This document shows, one piece after another, positions 49,344 to 58,261 of a stretch of 64,000 nt of DNA. The notes below the pieces were generated by a model. The model worked only from the letters and a program-made list of their open reading frames with translations. It searched no databases and was not told where the DNA came from. Location of the stretch: the NCBI RefSeq assembly GCF_016887565.1, contig NZ_CP069396.1:11638001-11702000 (forward strand). Direction: 5' to 3'. The stretch is from Archangium violaceum. Lineage in GTDB: Bacteria; Myxococcota; Myxococcia; Myxococcales; Myxococcaceae. The translations under genes were made by a program, and so were the position numbers. The stretch's first letter is position 1. Each line of letters starts with the position of its first letter.

Positions 49344-49413
49344 ATACCCTCACCCCGACCCTCTCCCAGAGGGAAAGGGAGAGGAGAGGAGAGGAGAGGG
49401 GTTGGAGATGGGA
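49344..49413 (+). repeat. Dispersed CTCACCC..CTCTCCC repeat, copy C
   Basis: TACCCTCACCCCGACC is followed by CTCTCCC-AG-AGGGAAAGGG and a longer GAGGA-type tandem tail (about 49378-49403). It matches copies A and B with small differences (the hairpin has one mismatch). It lies in the gap between the OB-like gene start and the 3' end of the purine permease gene. Confidence 0.83.
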
Positions 49414-49415
49414 AC

Positions 49416-50723
49416 CTAGGCGCCCCCTCCCGTGGCGTAGTGCAGCACCAGCAGCACCGCCAGCACGTACACCACCGGGTGCGCCTCGCGCGGACGTCCC
49501 GACAGCAGCTTCAGCGCCGCGTACGACACGATGCCCGCGCTGATCCCGTTCGCGATGGAGTATGTGAAAGGCATCAGCGCGATCGTCAGGAATCCCGGCA
49601 ACGCCTCATCCATCCGGCTCCACTCCAGCTCGCGCGCTCCGCTCATCATCAGCGCCCCCACCACCACCAGCACCGGTGCCGTCGCCACCGGCGGAATCGC
49701 CGCCAGCGTCGGCACGAAGAAGAGTGACAGCAGGAAGAGCACCGCCACCACCACCGCCGTCAGTCCCGTGCGCCCGCCCTCCTCCACCCCCGCCGCCGAC
49801 TCGATGTAGCAGGTCACCGTGCTCGTGCCGAACACCGCTCCAGCCACCGTGCCCACCGCGTCCGCCATGAAGCCCCGGCCCGCTCCCGGCAGCTCCCCGT
49901 TCGGCTTCAGGAAACCTCCAATGCGGCCCACCCCCAGCAACGTGCCCGCCGTGTCGAACACGTCCACGAACAGGAACGCCAGCATCACCGTCAGGAACTT
50001 CCCCGTCAGCACCTGCGAGAAGTCGAAGGCCCAGAACGTCTCGCGCGGCAGGCTCGGCACGCTCACGAACGACTCCGGCGCCTTCGCCAGCCCCAGCCCC
50101 CACGCCGCCACCGCCACCGTCGCGATGCCAATCAGCAGCGCTCCCTGCACCTTGCGCGATGCCAGCGCCCCGATGAGCACCAGCCCCGCCAACGCCAGCA
50201 GCGGCACCGGCGCGTGCAACACCCCCAGCTGCACCAGCGTCGCCGGGCTGTCCACCACCAGCCCCGCGTTCTTCAGCCCGATGAGCGCCAGGAACAGTCC
50301 GATACCCGTCGTGGTGGCCAGCTTGATGGGCGCCGGAATCGCCCGGAGGATGATCGTCCGGATGCCCCCGTACGACAGCACGATGAACAGCAGTCCCTCG
50401 ACGAACACCGCCGTCAGCGCGAAGCGCCAGTCCACCCCCAGCCCCTTCACCACCCCATAGGTGAAGTACGCGTTCAGCCCCATGCCCGGCGCCAACGCGA
50501 AGGGGAACTTCGCGTACACCCCCATCAGCAGCGTGCCGAAGGCCGCGCCCAGCGCCGTGGCCACCGTCACATCCGCCACCGGCATCCCCGCCTCGGACAG
50601 AATCTGCGGGTTGACCAGCAGGATGTAGGCCATGGTCAGGAACGTCACCAGGCCCGCGCGCAGCTCCGTCCCCACGGACGAGCCCCGCTCACGGATGAGG
50701 AAGAAACGCTCGAGAGCTTCCAT
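49416..50723 (-). CDS. AzgA-type purine (hypoxanthine/guanine/adenine) permease
   Basis: The 435-residue inner-membrane protein has about 12-14 hydrophobic helices and the AzgA-type NCS2 signature pattern: LRAGLVTFLTMAYILLVNPQIL in outline near 25, APGMGLNAYFTYG near 85, and the transport-domain segments VDVFDTAGTLLGV and STVTCYIESAAGVEEGGRTGL in outline. AzgA-type NCS2 permeases move hypoxanthine, guanine or adenine with protons. The ATG at 50723 is the family start. Dispersed repeat copy C lies just after the gene's 3' end. It stands alone and probably serves purine salvage. Confidence 0.9.
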   Translation of the reverse strand: MEALERFFLIRERGSSVGTELRAGLVTFLTMAYILLVNPQILSEAGMPVADVTVATALGAAFGTLLMGVYAKFPFALAPGMGLNAYFTYGVVKGLGVDWRFALTAVFVEGLLFIVLSYGGIRTIILRAIPAPIKLATTTGIGLFLALIGLKNAGLVVDSPATLVQLGVLHAPVPLLALAGLVLIGALASRKVQGALLIGIATVAVAAWGLGLAKAPESFVSVPSLPRETFWAFDFSQVLTGKFLTVMLAFLFVDVFDTAGTLLGVGRIGGFLKPNGELPGAGRGFMADAVGTVAGAVFGTSTVTCYIESAAGVEEGGRTGLTAVVVAVLFLLSLFFVPTLAAIPPVATAPVLVVVGALMMSGARELEWSRMDEALPGFLTIALMPFTYSIANGISAGIVSYAALKLLSGRPREAHPVVYVLAVLLVLHYATGGGA

Positions 50724-50765
50724 ACGGCGCCCATATAGACGTCCGCGAGCCCCCGCCCCAACCTT

Positions 50766-52448
50766 TTATGTCGCGCGCCTCGGCGGAGCCTGCGCCACCA
50801 ACGCCCGGATGACCTCCGCCTCGAAGGGCTTGTCGATGCGCGGCGCCGACACCTGCTTGAGGAAGTCTCGTGCCCGATCCGTGAAGCCGCCTCCCGTCAT
50901 GTAGACGAAACGCGACAGACACTCGGACCGCGTCTCCACCAGCCTCGCGTACAGGTCCATGCCCGTCAGGTCCGCCATCATCAGGTCGCAGAACACGCGG
51001 TCGAAGCCGTCGTCCTTCTCCAGCACCGCCAGCGCCTCGCGGCCGCTCTGCACCACCACCACCTCGTGCACCCGCCCGAGGATGCGCCGCATCACCGACC
51101 CGATGCCCGGCTCGTCGTCGATGACCAGCACCCGCTTGCGCGCCTGCACGTCCGCCATCGTCCGCGCCGGCGTCGGCACGGCCAGGGACTCCAGGCTCTC
51201 GCTCACCGGCAGCACCACCCGGAACGTACTGCCCCGTCCCGGCTCGCTCTCCACCGCCAGCTCGCCCTCCATCGAGTGGATGATGCCCAGACAGATGGAC
51301 AGCCCCAGCCCCGTCCCCTCTCCCTGCGCCTTCGTGGTGAAGAAGGGCTCGAAGATGCGCGCCAGCACTTCCGGGGTCATCCCCACGCCGGTGTCACGCA
51401 CCTCCACCACCACCCGCTCGCCCTCCCGCCGCGTCACCAGCGTGACGCGGTGGTGCGTCACGTCTCCCTCGGGGATGGCCTGCGCCGCGTTGACGAGCAG
51501 GTTGAGGAACACCTGCCCCAGCTTCGCCTCGTTGGCCCGCACCGGCGGCACCACCCCGTAGCGGCGATCCACCCGGGCCCGGTGGCGCAGGTGCGGCATC
51601 GCCAGCGACACGCTGAACTCCAGCGCCGCGTGCACGTCCACCGGCCCCAGCCGCGTCTCGTCCGCACGCGCCAGCGTCCGCAAGTCCTTCACGATGGTGC
51701 GGATGCGCTCGGCCCCCCGGCGCGCGTCCTCCAGCGCATGCACCGTGTCCTTCAGCCGCTCGGCCACCGCCGGTCCCAGCTCTCGCGCCGCCACCGACAA
51801 CTGCTCGAGCGCCACGTGCAGGTTGCCCGTCACGAAGGCCAGCGGGTTGTTGATTTCATGCCCCACCCCCGCCGCGAGCTGCCCGGCCACCGACAACCGC
51901 TCCGACTGCACCAGCTTCTCGCGCGCCGCGTTCAGCTCTCCCGCTCGCTCCCGCGCCAGCGCCTCCGCCTCCAGCCGCCCGGTGAGCTCCTGGACGAGCA
52001 GCGTGTCCCGCTCCAGCTCCGAGCGCTTGCTCGGGGAGATGTCCTGGAAGCGCGCCAGCACGCCATCCTGGAACCGCGTCAGCGTGATGCGCAGCCACAT
52101 CCCCCCGTCCTCGGGCAGCATCACCTCCAGCACGCAGGGCTGCCCCGTCTCCACCACCTGGCGGTACATGGCGAAGTGCGGCCGGGCCCGCTCGGTCTTG
52201 AAGACGTCGAGCATCCGTCGCCCGAGCAGCGGACCGGTGAACCGCCGCGTCACCTGCTCCCCGACGGCGTTGATGAACACGCACTCGAAATCGGCGATGG
52301 CCCCGGCGGCGTCTCTCACGACCCTCAGCACCAGGCTGCCGTCCGGACTCGCCCGCTCCACCTCGGCCAGGGCGCTCAGCAGAGCATCCCCATTTCTCTC
52401 GGAGGTGGCGGCGGTGGGCGTGTGGCTGACTTGGGTCACGGCGGACAT
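50766..52448 (-). CDS. Hybrid sensor histidine kinase with C-terminal receiver
   Basis: The 560-residue protein has a PAS-like domain (about 35-135; ADFECVFINAVGEQVTRR), a coiled linker, a HisKA domain with His197 in GHEINNPLAFV, a HATPase domain (N-box NLLVNAAQAI, G1 DTGVGM, G2 GTGLGLS) and a C-terminal REC domain with Asp488 in FCDLMMADL and Lys in RIDKPF. There is no transmembrane helix, so it senses a cytoplasmic signal. The lack of an adjacent response regulator gene is typical of orphan myxobacterial kinases. The ATG at 52448 is the only good start. Confidence 0.92.
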   Translation of the reverse strand: MSAVTQVSHTPTAATSERNGDALLSALAEVERASPDGSLVLRVVRDAAGAIADFECVFINAVGEQVTRRFTGPLLGRRMLDVFKTERARPHFAMYRQVVETGQPCVLEVMLPEDGGMWLRITLTRFQDGVLARFQDISPSKRSELERDTLLVQELTGRLEAEALARERAGELNAAREKLVQSERLSVAGQLAAGVGHEINNPLAFVTGNLHVALEQLSVAARELGPAVAERLKDTVHALEDARRGAERIRTIVKDLRTLARADETRLGPVDVHAALEFSVSLAMPHLRHRARVDRRYGVVPPVRANEAKLGQVFLNLLVNAAQAIPEGDVTHHRVTLVTRREGERVVVEVRDTGVGMTPEVLARIFEPFFTTKAQGEGTGLGLSICLGIIHSMEGELAVESEPGRGSTFRVVLPVSESLESLAVPTPARTMADVQARKRVLVIDDEPGIGSVMRRILGRVHEVVVVQSGREALAVLEKDDGFDRVFCDLMMADLTGMDLYARLVETRSECLSRFVYMTGGGFTDRARDFLKQVSAPRIDKPFEAEVIRALVAQAPPRRAT

Positions 52449-52538
52449 CGATGATCCTCTACGACGGGCCCCCCACCGTGTCGGAGCGCCAGTCTACCCC
52501 CACCCCCGCCGAGCCGCGAGTGCCCGGCCGGCTCCGCA

Positions 52539-52576
52539 CAAAAAAGCGGGCGCGGGGAGTCACACTCCCCGCGCCC
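52539..52576 (-). terminator. Intrinsic terminator for the discoidin-type gene
   Basis: GGGCGCGGGGAGT (52548-52560) pairs perfectly with ACTCCCCGCGCCC (52564-52576) around a 3-base loop. On the minus strand it is followed by the T-run complementary to the A-run at 52539-52545. It starts 32 bases after the stop of the minus-strand gene at 52608, the correct order for an intrinsic terminator. Confidence 0.85.
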
Positions 52577-52607
52577 GGTGCTTCACCCGCCGTGGGTGAG
52601 CGCTTCG

Positions 52608-53891
52608 CTACTCGGCGATCTCACGCACGCTCAACCACTTGAAGTCCACGTCCGAGGCGCTGTCCCAGCGGAACGTGGCCAGCGGGCCGCCCCAGGTGAG
52701 GGGCGCGGCGGCCACGGAGCCACCGCAGTGATCGAGGTCACCGCCGATCTGCCCGTAGTCCGTGGTGTCGTAGATCTTCTTCCAGGTCACCTTGTCCGCG
52801 TTGTCGTTGAGCCACAGCTCCAGCTTCACCGCGGCCTTCCCGTTGTAGGTGGTGTTCTTCATGATGGACTTGAAGCCCACCCAGCGGCCCTTCAGCGAGC
52901 TGGTGGCCGTCTGGTACGAGGTCTGGTCGTAGCTGACGTGCCAGGACTCCTTCTGCCAGCGGGCGCGGCCGTCGTAGTGGAGGCTGCCCTTGTACGAGGT
53001 GCCCTCGCAGGCCAGCGAGTCCGTGTGGCGGCCACCGCGCGCGTACCAGGCGAAGTTGTCGCTCATGTCGCTGGCGGCGTTCACCTTGATGAAGCCGGTC
53101 ATCTCCACGTTCTTCCAGTCGTTGGCGGCCTGCATGTAGCCGCGGCTCGCCAGCACGTCCGGGTCATACGTGGGGATGAGCTTCGAGTCGTAGCCGGTGG
53201 TGGTCTTGGCGTGCATGCGCACCTGGCTGCTCTTGTTCTTCCAGGAGCCGTCCGCGTTGCGCGTGATGGTGTCCTGCGGGTCGAAGCGCGTGTCCTGCAG
53301 CGCGTTGTCCTTGAGGAACCACGTCTCGCCGCCCGCCTTCGTCGGGTAGATCATCGTGACGCCGAAGACGTCCTTGCCCGTCTCCGGGGTCGGGGTGGGC
53401 GTGGGAGTGGGCACTGGCTCGGTGGAGGAGGCCGCCGCGAGCTCGGAGATGCTCGCCCAGGTGTTCACGGTGTTGCCGTTGACCGTCACGCGCACGTAGC
53501 GGGCGCTCTTCGCGGGGAAGGTGTAGCGCTCGGCGGAGGCCGTCTTCCCGGAGGAAGTGCCCGAGAACACCGTCGTGAAGGTGGAACCGTCCGACGAGAC
53601 GCCGATGGTGAAGTTGCTGGCTCGAACGTTGCCATTGTACCAGGCGATGTCCAGGGCGCTCAGGGACTTCACGGCGCCCAGGTCCCCCTGAATCCACTGA
53701 CCGCGGCCATCCGAGGACCAGCGGGTGGACAGGCTACCGTCGATGGCATTGGCCGGCACGTTGCCGTCATTCCCACTCGCGGTGGCGGAGGAGAAGCCGC
53801 CAGCCGCCAGCGCCTGGGACGCAGAGAAGGTGACGAGGGAGACGAGCCCGAAGGCGGCCAGCTGCCGGCGGCGGGAGGAGAGTCGATTCAT
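52608..53891 (-). CDS. Secreted discoidin (F5/8 type C) protein with unrecognised C-terminal domain
   Basis: The 427-residue protein has a signal peptide (about 1-30; LAAFGLVSLVTFSASQALA), an F5/8 type C (discoidin-like) galactose-binding domain (about 32-155; NAIDGSLSTRWSSDGRGQWIQGDLG in outline), a PTPTPTPT linker and a ~250-residue Trp/Asp/Tyr-rich domain (FGVTMIYPTKAGGETWFL; HCGGSVAAAPLTWGG). The second domain may be a polysaccharide lyase or another carbohydrate-active beta-sandwich; I could not assign it. ATG 53891 starts the signal peptide and GTG 53894 is adjacent. A dyad upstream (53959-53982) and the terminator after the gene delimit a single-gene unit. Confidence 0.75.
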   Translation of the reverse strand: MNRLSSRRRQLAAFGLVSLVTFSASQALAAGGFSSATASGNDGNVPANAIDGSLSTRWSSDGRGQWIQGDLGAVKSLSALDIAWYNGNVRASNFTIGVSSDGSTFTTVFSGTSSGKTASAERYTFPAKSARYVRVTVNGNTVNTWASISELAAASSTEPVPTPTPTPTPETGKDVFGVTMIYPTKAGGETWFLKDNALQDTRFDPQDTITRNADGSWKNKSSQVRMHAKTTTGYDSKLIPTYDPDVLASRGYMQAANDWKNVEMTGFIKVNAASDMSDNFAWYARGGRHTDSLACEGTSYKGSLHYDGRARWQKESWHVSYDQTSYQTATSSLKGRWVGFKSIMKNTTYNGKAAVKLELWLNDNADKVTWKKIYDTTDYGQIGGDLDHCGGSVAAAPLTWGGPLATFRWDSASDVDFKWLSVREIAE

Positions 53892-53958
53892 CACTATGTC
53901 GCTTCCTTTGCGGTGAAGGGACCGGCGCGGCGATTGGAATTTCCCAGCGCACCCATCC

Positions 53959-53982
53959 CGAGTGTTGGCCTTGCAACACTCG
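53959..53982. promoter_or_regulatory. Operator-like dyad upstream of the discoidin-type gene
   Basis: CGAGTGTTG (53959-53967) and CAACACTCG (53974-53982) are perfect inverse complements across a 6-bp spacer, 68-91 bases before the discoidin gene start. Arm length and centre spacing suit a dimeric repressor or activator such as a TetR-like or LacI-like regulator. Confidence 0.4.
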
Positions 53983-54130
53983 CTTCCCCAATCAATTCCT
54001 GGCATTTTCCCAGTAATTTCAATGGTTTGCGAGCACACCCCTCCCTATGGAGTCACATCGGTCCGATGGACACCGGGAGTCGGGCAGCCAGCGTCCTGTC
54101 CGTGTAGGCCCTGCGCTGGCTGCTCGCCTA

Positions 54131-54147
54131 CCGACCTCGTAGGTCGG
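54131..54147. repeat. CCGACCT/AGGTCGG hairpin
   Basis: CCGACCT (54131-54137) and AGGTCGG (54141-54147) flank the 3-base loop CGT, 193 bases upstream of the outer-membrane barrel gene. No T-run follows. It may be a regulatory site or weak terminator. Confidence 0.35.
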
Positions 54148-54339
54148 AGGGGAGGGGGCGGTATAGCAAGTCACTTCCGACGTGCCCAGCCTCGGCCGGA
54201 CCGGGAACCGGCGCGCTGGCCGCCTGGGGGGTGCTGGGACGAGTGGGACGGGGAAGTGTGCGCTTCCTGTCATCGAGCCCCACGCCCAACTTTCGTAGGA
54301 CCCCCGAACGAACACGAGGGTCCACAGGGAGGCAACATC

Positions 54340-54960
54340 ATGAGCTTCAAGAAGAGCTGGGGTTTTGGCGCGGTCGCCGCGGCCACGCTGATGGCCTTGC
54401 CCGCGCTCGCCCAGGACGAAGCGCGCATCCCGGACGAAGGGCGTGTCTACGACTACGACGCGAAGCAGGACCGGGGAATGGACTTCGGTGTCAGCTTGTC
54501 GGGCGGCCTGAACGTGTTCACCGGAGACCTGGGTGACAGCACGGGCACGGGCGCCTTCGCGGGCATCCAGGCCAACGCCCGTCCCCTGCCGCTCATCGGC
54601 GTGGAGCTCGGCTACGAGGGCTCGCGCAACCCGTTCACGGACATCGACGGCTCGCTGTGGCGGCACAACGTGGGCGCGCTCGCCAAGGTGGGTCCGCAGC
54701 TCGGCGCCAACGGCGCCCTGCGGCCCTTCGTCGGCGCAGGCTTCGGCGTGAGCATCCTCAATCCCTCGGACGACGCGGGGCTGCGCGCCGACAACGACCT
54801 CGTGACCGAGGTGCCGCTGGCGGCGGGCATCGATTACAAGTTCGGCTCCGTGTCGGCCGGCGCGCGTGCCACCTACCGCTTCCTCGGCGACGAGGAGCTG
54901 GGCGTGGGCAGTAACGGCAACAACGTCAACGTCGGTATCAACCTGGGCGGTGCCTTCTAA
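54340..54960 (+). CDS. Small outer-membrane beta-barrel protein
   Basis: The 206-residue protein has a signal peptide (about 1-24; AAATLMALPALA) and a beta-rich, OmpW/OmpA-like barrel sequence (about 45-206; FGVSLSGGLNVF, GVELGYEG, FVGAGFGVS, VPLAAGIDYKF, AGARATYRFL) ending NVGINLGGAF with a terminal Phe that suits BamA-mediated insertion. Function (pore or structural) is unknown. ATG 54340 was chosen because AGGGAGG lies about 8 bases upstream. It converges on the TreZ gene. Confidence 0.85.
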   Translation: MSFKKSWGFGAVAAATLMALPALAQDEARIPDEGRVYDYDAKQDRGMDFGVSLSGGLNVFTGDLGDSTGTGAFAGIQANARPLPLIGVELGYEGSRNPFTDIDGSLWRHNVGALAKVGPQLGANGALRPFVGAGFGVSILNPSDDAGLRADNDLVTEVPLAAGIDYKFGSVSAGARATYRFLGDEELGVGSNGNNVNVGINLGGAF

Positions 54961-54989
54961 CCACACCGCCCCTCAGGCTTCGACGTGGC

Positions 54990-56834
54990 TCAGCCCGTGA
55001 TGCGCACCACCACGGCGGAGGGCCCCTCGAGCCGGACGACCCCGCTTCGCAGCGGCTCCTCCCGCGAGGAGCCGCCGAAGCGGGGGGCTTCGCTCCACAC
55101 CACCAGCCGGGCATGGGCGGGCAGCCGGTGCTCCAGCGTTCCCCGCACGTTGACGAGCACCTGCAGCGAGCCCTCGGGGCCCCGGCGCTCCAGCACCAGC
55201 GCGTGCGCGCCCAGGGGCCGTGCGTCGTACTGGCCCCGGCGGTTGTGTTTCAGGGCTGGATCCGTGGCGCGCAGGTGCAGCAGCTCGCGGTAGAGGGCGA
55301 GCACCCCGGCATGCTCCGGCCGCTCGGCCTCGCTCCAGTCGAGCCGCGAGCGCGTGAAGGTCTCCACGGCCTGCGGGTCCGGCACCTCCTCGCCAGCGAA
55401 GCGCGCGAAGCCGGCGAACTCCTTGCGCCGCCCCTCCGTCACCAGCTTGCCCAGCTCGGCGTTGTGGTCCGTGAAGTAGAGGAAGGGCGTGCTCGCGTTC
55501 CACTCCTGCCCCATGAAGAGCAGCGGCGTGTAGGGCGACATCAGCAGCAGCGTGCTCATGGCGCGGAAGGCCGCCGGGGACACGTCGGCCCCCAGCCGCT
55601 CGCCGTGGGCCCGATTGCCCACCTGGTCATGGTTCTGGATGCAGTGCACCAGCCGCCAGGGCTCGGTGCCCTCCACCGGCGTGCCCCGGACGCGGCCATG
55701 CACCTGGGACACCTGGCCCTCGTAGAACCAGCCCTGCCGCAGCGTGCGCGCGAGGTCCTCCGCGCCGCCGGTGTAGTCCCGGTAGTAGCCCTCGCTGTCG
55801 CCCGCGAAGGCGCGGCGCATCTGGTGGTGGAAGTCGTCCGCCCAGACGCCGTCCAGCCCGTAGCCGTCCTGTGCGGGCGGGCGCACCAGGCGCGTGTCGT
55901 TGCGCTCGTCCTCGGCGATGATCACCACGCGCCGTCCGGGGGCCGAGGCCCGGGCGCGCTCGGCGATCTCCGTGAGGAGGTGGGACTTGCCGTCATCGAT
56001 GATGGCGTGGGCCGCGTCCAGCCGCAGCCCGTCCGCGTGGTAGTCGCGGATCCACATCTCCACGTTGGAGAGCACCAGCGAGCGCACCACCTCGGAGCCC
56101 TCGCCGTCGTAGTTGACGGCCTCGCCCCACGGGGTGTGGTGGCGGCCGGTGAAGTAGAAGGGCGAGTAGCAGCGCAGGTAGTTCCCGTCCGGCCCGTAGT
56201 GGTTGTAGACGGCGTCGATGAGCACCGCGAGCCCCTCGGCGTGGGCCGCGTCGACGAGGCGCCGCAGGCCCTGGGGGCCGCCGTACTCCGCCTGGGGCGC
56301 GAAGAGGTCCACCCCGTCGTAGCCCCAGTTGCGCGAGCCCGGGAAGCTGGCCAGCGGCATCAACTCGAGCGTGGTGATGCCCAGCGCCTTGAGCGAGCGC
56401 AGGCGGGGGATGAGGGCCTCGAAGGTGCCCTCGGGCGTGGCGGTGCCCACGTGCACCTCATAGATGACCTGGGCCTCCGGGTCCGGACCCTTCCACCCGG
56501 CGTCCGTCCAGGCGAAGTCCGGCACCACCACCTCGGAGGGGCCGTGCACGCCGTCCGGTTGTGAACGGCTCCACGGGTCCGGGAAGGGGCCCTCGCCATC
56601 CACCCGCAGCTTGTAGCGCACGCCCGCGCCCTCTCCCTTGAGTGTCGCGGAGAAGAAACCCCGCCCCTCATCGGCCATGGGCAGGGAGGAGCCTGGCTGC
56701 CCGTCCCGTCCGAACAGCACCACCTCGACCTTGCGATGGCTGGGGGCCCAGACGCGCCACCGTACACCCGTACCCGGTTCCACCCAGGCGCCCAGGCGCT
56801 GAACGTGCCCCCGCGTGTCCTCTGCTCGTTCCAT
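54990..56834 (-). CDS. treZ: Malto-oligosyltrehalose trehalohydrolase
   Basis: TreZ releases trehalose from maltooligosyltrehalose made by TreY. The 614-residue protein is of GH13 subfamily TreZ: a CBM48-like N-terminus (WRVWAPSHRKVEV), barrel motifs DAVYNHYGPDGNYL in outline, nucleophile Asp273 in LRLDAAHAI, acid/base Glu308 in IIAEDERN and transition-state stabiliser Asp in IQNHDQVGNRAHG. Length suits the family. ATG 56834 was chosen over GTG 56840 because AGGTGG lies directly upstream. No treY or treX is nearby; the partner must be elsewhere. It is divergent from the ClpX-like gene. Confidence 0.92.
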   Translation of the reverse strand: MERAEDTRGHVQRLGAWVEPGTGVRWRVWAPSHRKVEVVLFGRDGQPGSSLPMADEGRGFFSATLKGEGAGVRYKLRVDGEGPFPDPWSRSQPDGVHGPSEVVVPDFAWTDAGWKGPDPEAQVIYEVHVGTATPEGTFEALIPRLRSLKALGITTLELMPLASFPGSRNWGYDGVDLFAPQAEYGGPQGLRRLVDAAHAEGLAVLIDAVYNHYGPDGNYLRCYSPFYFTGRHHTPWGEAVNYDGEGSEVVRSLVLSNVEMWIRDYHADGLRLDAAHAIIDDGKSHLLTEIAERARASAPGRRVVIIAEDERNDTRLVRPPAQDGYGLDGVWADDFHHQMRRAFAGDSEGYYRDYTGGAEDLARTLRQGWFYEGQVSQVHGRVRGTPVEGTEPWRLVHCIQNHDQVGNRAHGERLGADVSPAAFRAMSTLLLMSPYTPLLFMGQEWNASTPFLYFTDHNAELGKLVTEGRRKEFAGFARFAGEEVPDPQAVETFTRSRLDWSEAERPEHAGVLALYRELLHLRATDPALKHNRRGQYDARPLGAHALVLERRGPEGSLQVLVNVRGTLEHRLPAHARLVVWSEAPRFGGSSREEPLRSGVVRLEGPSAVVVRITG

Positions 56835-57019
56835 GCCCACCTACTTATCCACCCTGACGTCCTGAGGAACGTGTCCTCCGCGCCAATGAGGCAGGCAGAT
56901 GTTCACTGGTGACCCTGTTCGCCCGGTGTCCGCCCCCTCCGAGAGCGGCCGGGCAACAGGGGTACGTCCAGGCAACGCTTGTCCCGTGCCGTGGCTGTCG
57001 GAAAGATGCCGCCCACTTC

Positions 57020-58159
57020 ATGAGCCCACGTCCCGACCATCTGCAGGCCCTCCCCTTCGAGCATGGCCAGTCCGTCCGCGAGCGCGTCGCCGCGCTGGAG
57101 GTGCTCTCTCCGCGGGAGATCGACGAGCGGCTCTCCTCGCTCGGCTACCGTGGACAGAAGGAGGCCCGGCGCGCGGCCTCGGTGCTCGCCTACCGGCACC
57201 TGCAGCGGTTGCGGCGCATCCACCTGGAGGGCATCGCCCCGGAGCCCGGCACGCGCGAGAACTGTCTCTTCCTGGGGCCCACCGGCAGTGGGAAGACGTT
57301 CCTGGTGGAGCTGCTCTTCCGGGAGATTCTCGGGGTGCCCACGCTCATCGTGGACGCCACGCAGTTCTCCGAGACGGGTTACGTGGGAGACGACGTGACC
57401 ACCATGCTCTCGCGCCTCTACGAGGCGGCGGGTGGGGACGTGGCGTGGGCGGCCTGCGGGGCCATCTGCATGGACGAGTTCGACAAGCTCGCCACCAGCC
57501 GCTCCGATGCCCGCTTCGCCGGGCAGCAGACCACCAAGGACGTGAGCGGCTTCGGCGTGCAGCGTGGCCTGCTCAACCTGCTGAGCGCGCCACGGGCGGA
57601 CTTCCCGCCGGACTTCGGCTTCACCAGCCGCACGCCGCCCATGCCCATGGAGCTGTCGGCGCTGACGTTCATCGCTTGCGGGGCCTTCAGCGGGCTGAAG
57701 GGCACGGCCGAGGAGCTCGGGACGAAGGAGCGCATGGGCTTCGGGCGCGAGGTGCGCAAGCGCGAGCCGGTCATCGCCGAGAAGGTGACGGAGGATCAGA
57801 TCGAACAGACGACGGCCTTCGCGCGCTACGGCTTCATCCCGGAGCTCATCGGCCGCTTCAGCCGCATCGTCTCCTTCGCGCCGCTGGACGCGGCGACGCT
57901 GGGCAGCATCCTCGAGGACAACGTGCTGCGCGCCTACGAGCGCGAGTTCGCCCACGAGGGCCTGACGCTGGTGGTGGAGCCCGCGGTGCGCGAGTGGGTG
58001 GTGGCGCGGGCGCTCAAGCGCGAGACGGGAGCGCGAGGCCTGCGCGCCGCCCTGGTGCCGCAGCTGGAGCGCGCCGCATACGACCACTTCGGCGAGCCCC
58101 AGGTGTCCACCGTGCGTCTGGTGCTGGACGGCGACCAGGTGAGCACCGTCGCCGGTTGA
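57020..58159 (+). CDS. ClpX-like AAA+ ATPase lacking the N-terminal zinc domain
   Basis: The 379-residue protein matches the ClpX core: Walker A GPTGSGKT (86-93), the pore-loop-like GYVGDD, Walker B AICMDEFDKL near 150, sensor-like regions and ARYGFIPELIGRFSRIVSF in outline near 272, plus the C-terminal small domain (GARGLRAALVP). The N-terminal C4 zinc-binding domain of ClpX is absent, and no clear ClpP-docking IGF tripeptide is visible. This suggests a ClpX paralogue that may work as a stand-alone unfoldase. ATG 57020 was chosen for family alignment; the frame is open upstream. It is followed by a strong convergent terminator. Confidence 0.85.
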   Translation: MSPRPDHLQALPFEHGQSVRERVAALEVLSPREIDERLSSLGYRGQKEARRAASVLAYRHLQRLRRIHLEGIAPEPGTRENCLFLGPTGSGKTFLVELLFREILGVPTLIVDATQFSETGYVGDDVTTMLSRLYEAAGGDVAWAACGAICMDEFDKLATSRSDARFAGQQTTKDVSGFGVQRGLLNLLSAPRADFPPDFGFTSRTPPMPMELSALTFIACGAFSGLKGTAEELGTKERMGFGREVRKREPVIAEKVTEDQIEQTTAFARYGFIPELIGRFSRIVSFAPLDAATLGSILEDNVLRAYEREFAHEGLTLVVEPAVREWVVARALKRETGARGLRAALVPQLERAAYDHFGEPQVSTVRLVLDGDQVSTVAG

Positions 58160-58168
58160 GAAAAGAAA

Positions 58169-58201
58169 ACGCGGTGTCGGGAGCAGATCCCGACACCGCG
58201 T
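58169..58201 (-). terminator. Intrinsic terminator of the LysM/CHAP-like gene
   Basis: ACGCGGTGTCGGGA (58169-58182) and TCCCGACACCGCGT (58188-58201) form a perfect 14-bp stem with the loop GCAGA. The A-rich stretch at 58161-58169 gives a T-run on the minus strand, the right order for the gene at 58262-58945. It also lies 9 bases past the ClpX-like gene stop and may act both ways. Confidence 0.87.
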
Positions 58202-58261
58202 GTCCATCCAGGTCCCGGAGAGCCGTCTCTCGAGCGTCCCCCCGACCTCGTGCGGCTCCGC

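Larger units (their letters stand above)
53892..54339. other. Intergenic region with two dyads
   Basis: This gap separates divergent genes. It contains the operator-like dyad at 53959-53982, an AT-richer stretch around 53935-54020 with two TTCCCAG copies, and the hairpin at 54131-54147. The ORF-like frames that cross it lack ribosome binding sites or domain content; I see no gene here. Confidence 0.6.

Noticed and set aside
49378-49403. GAGGA tandem tract as a contingency microsatellite
   Set aside because: It lies outside genes, near no start, and is part of the dispersed repeat copy C.
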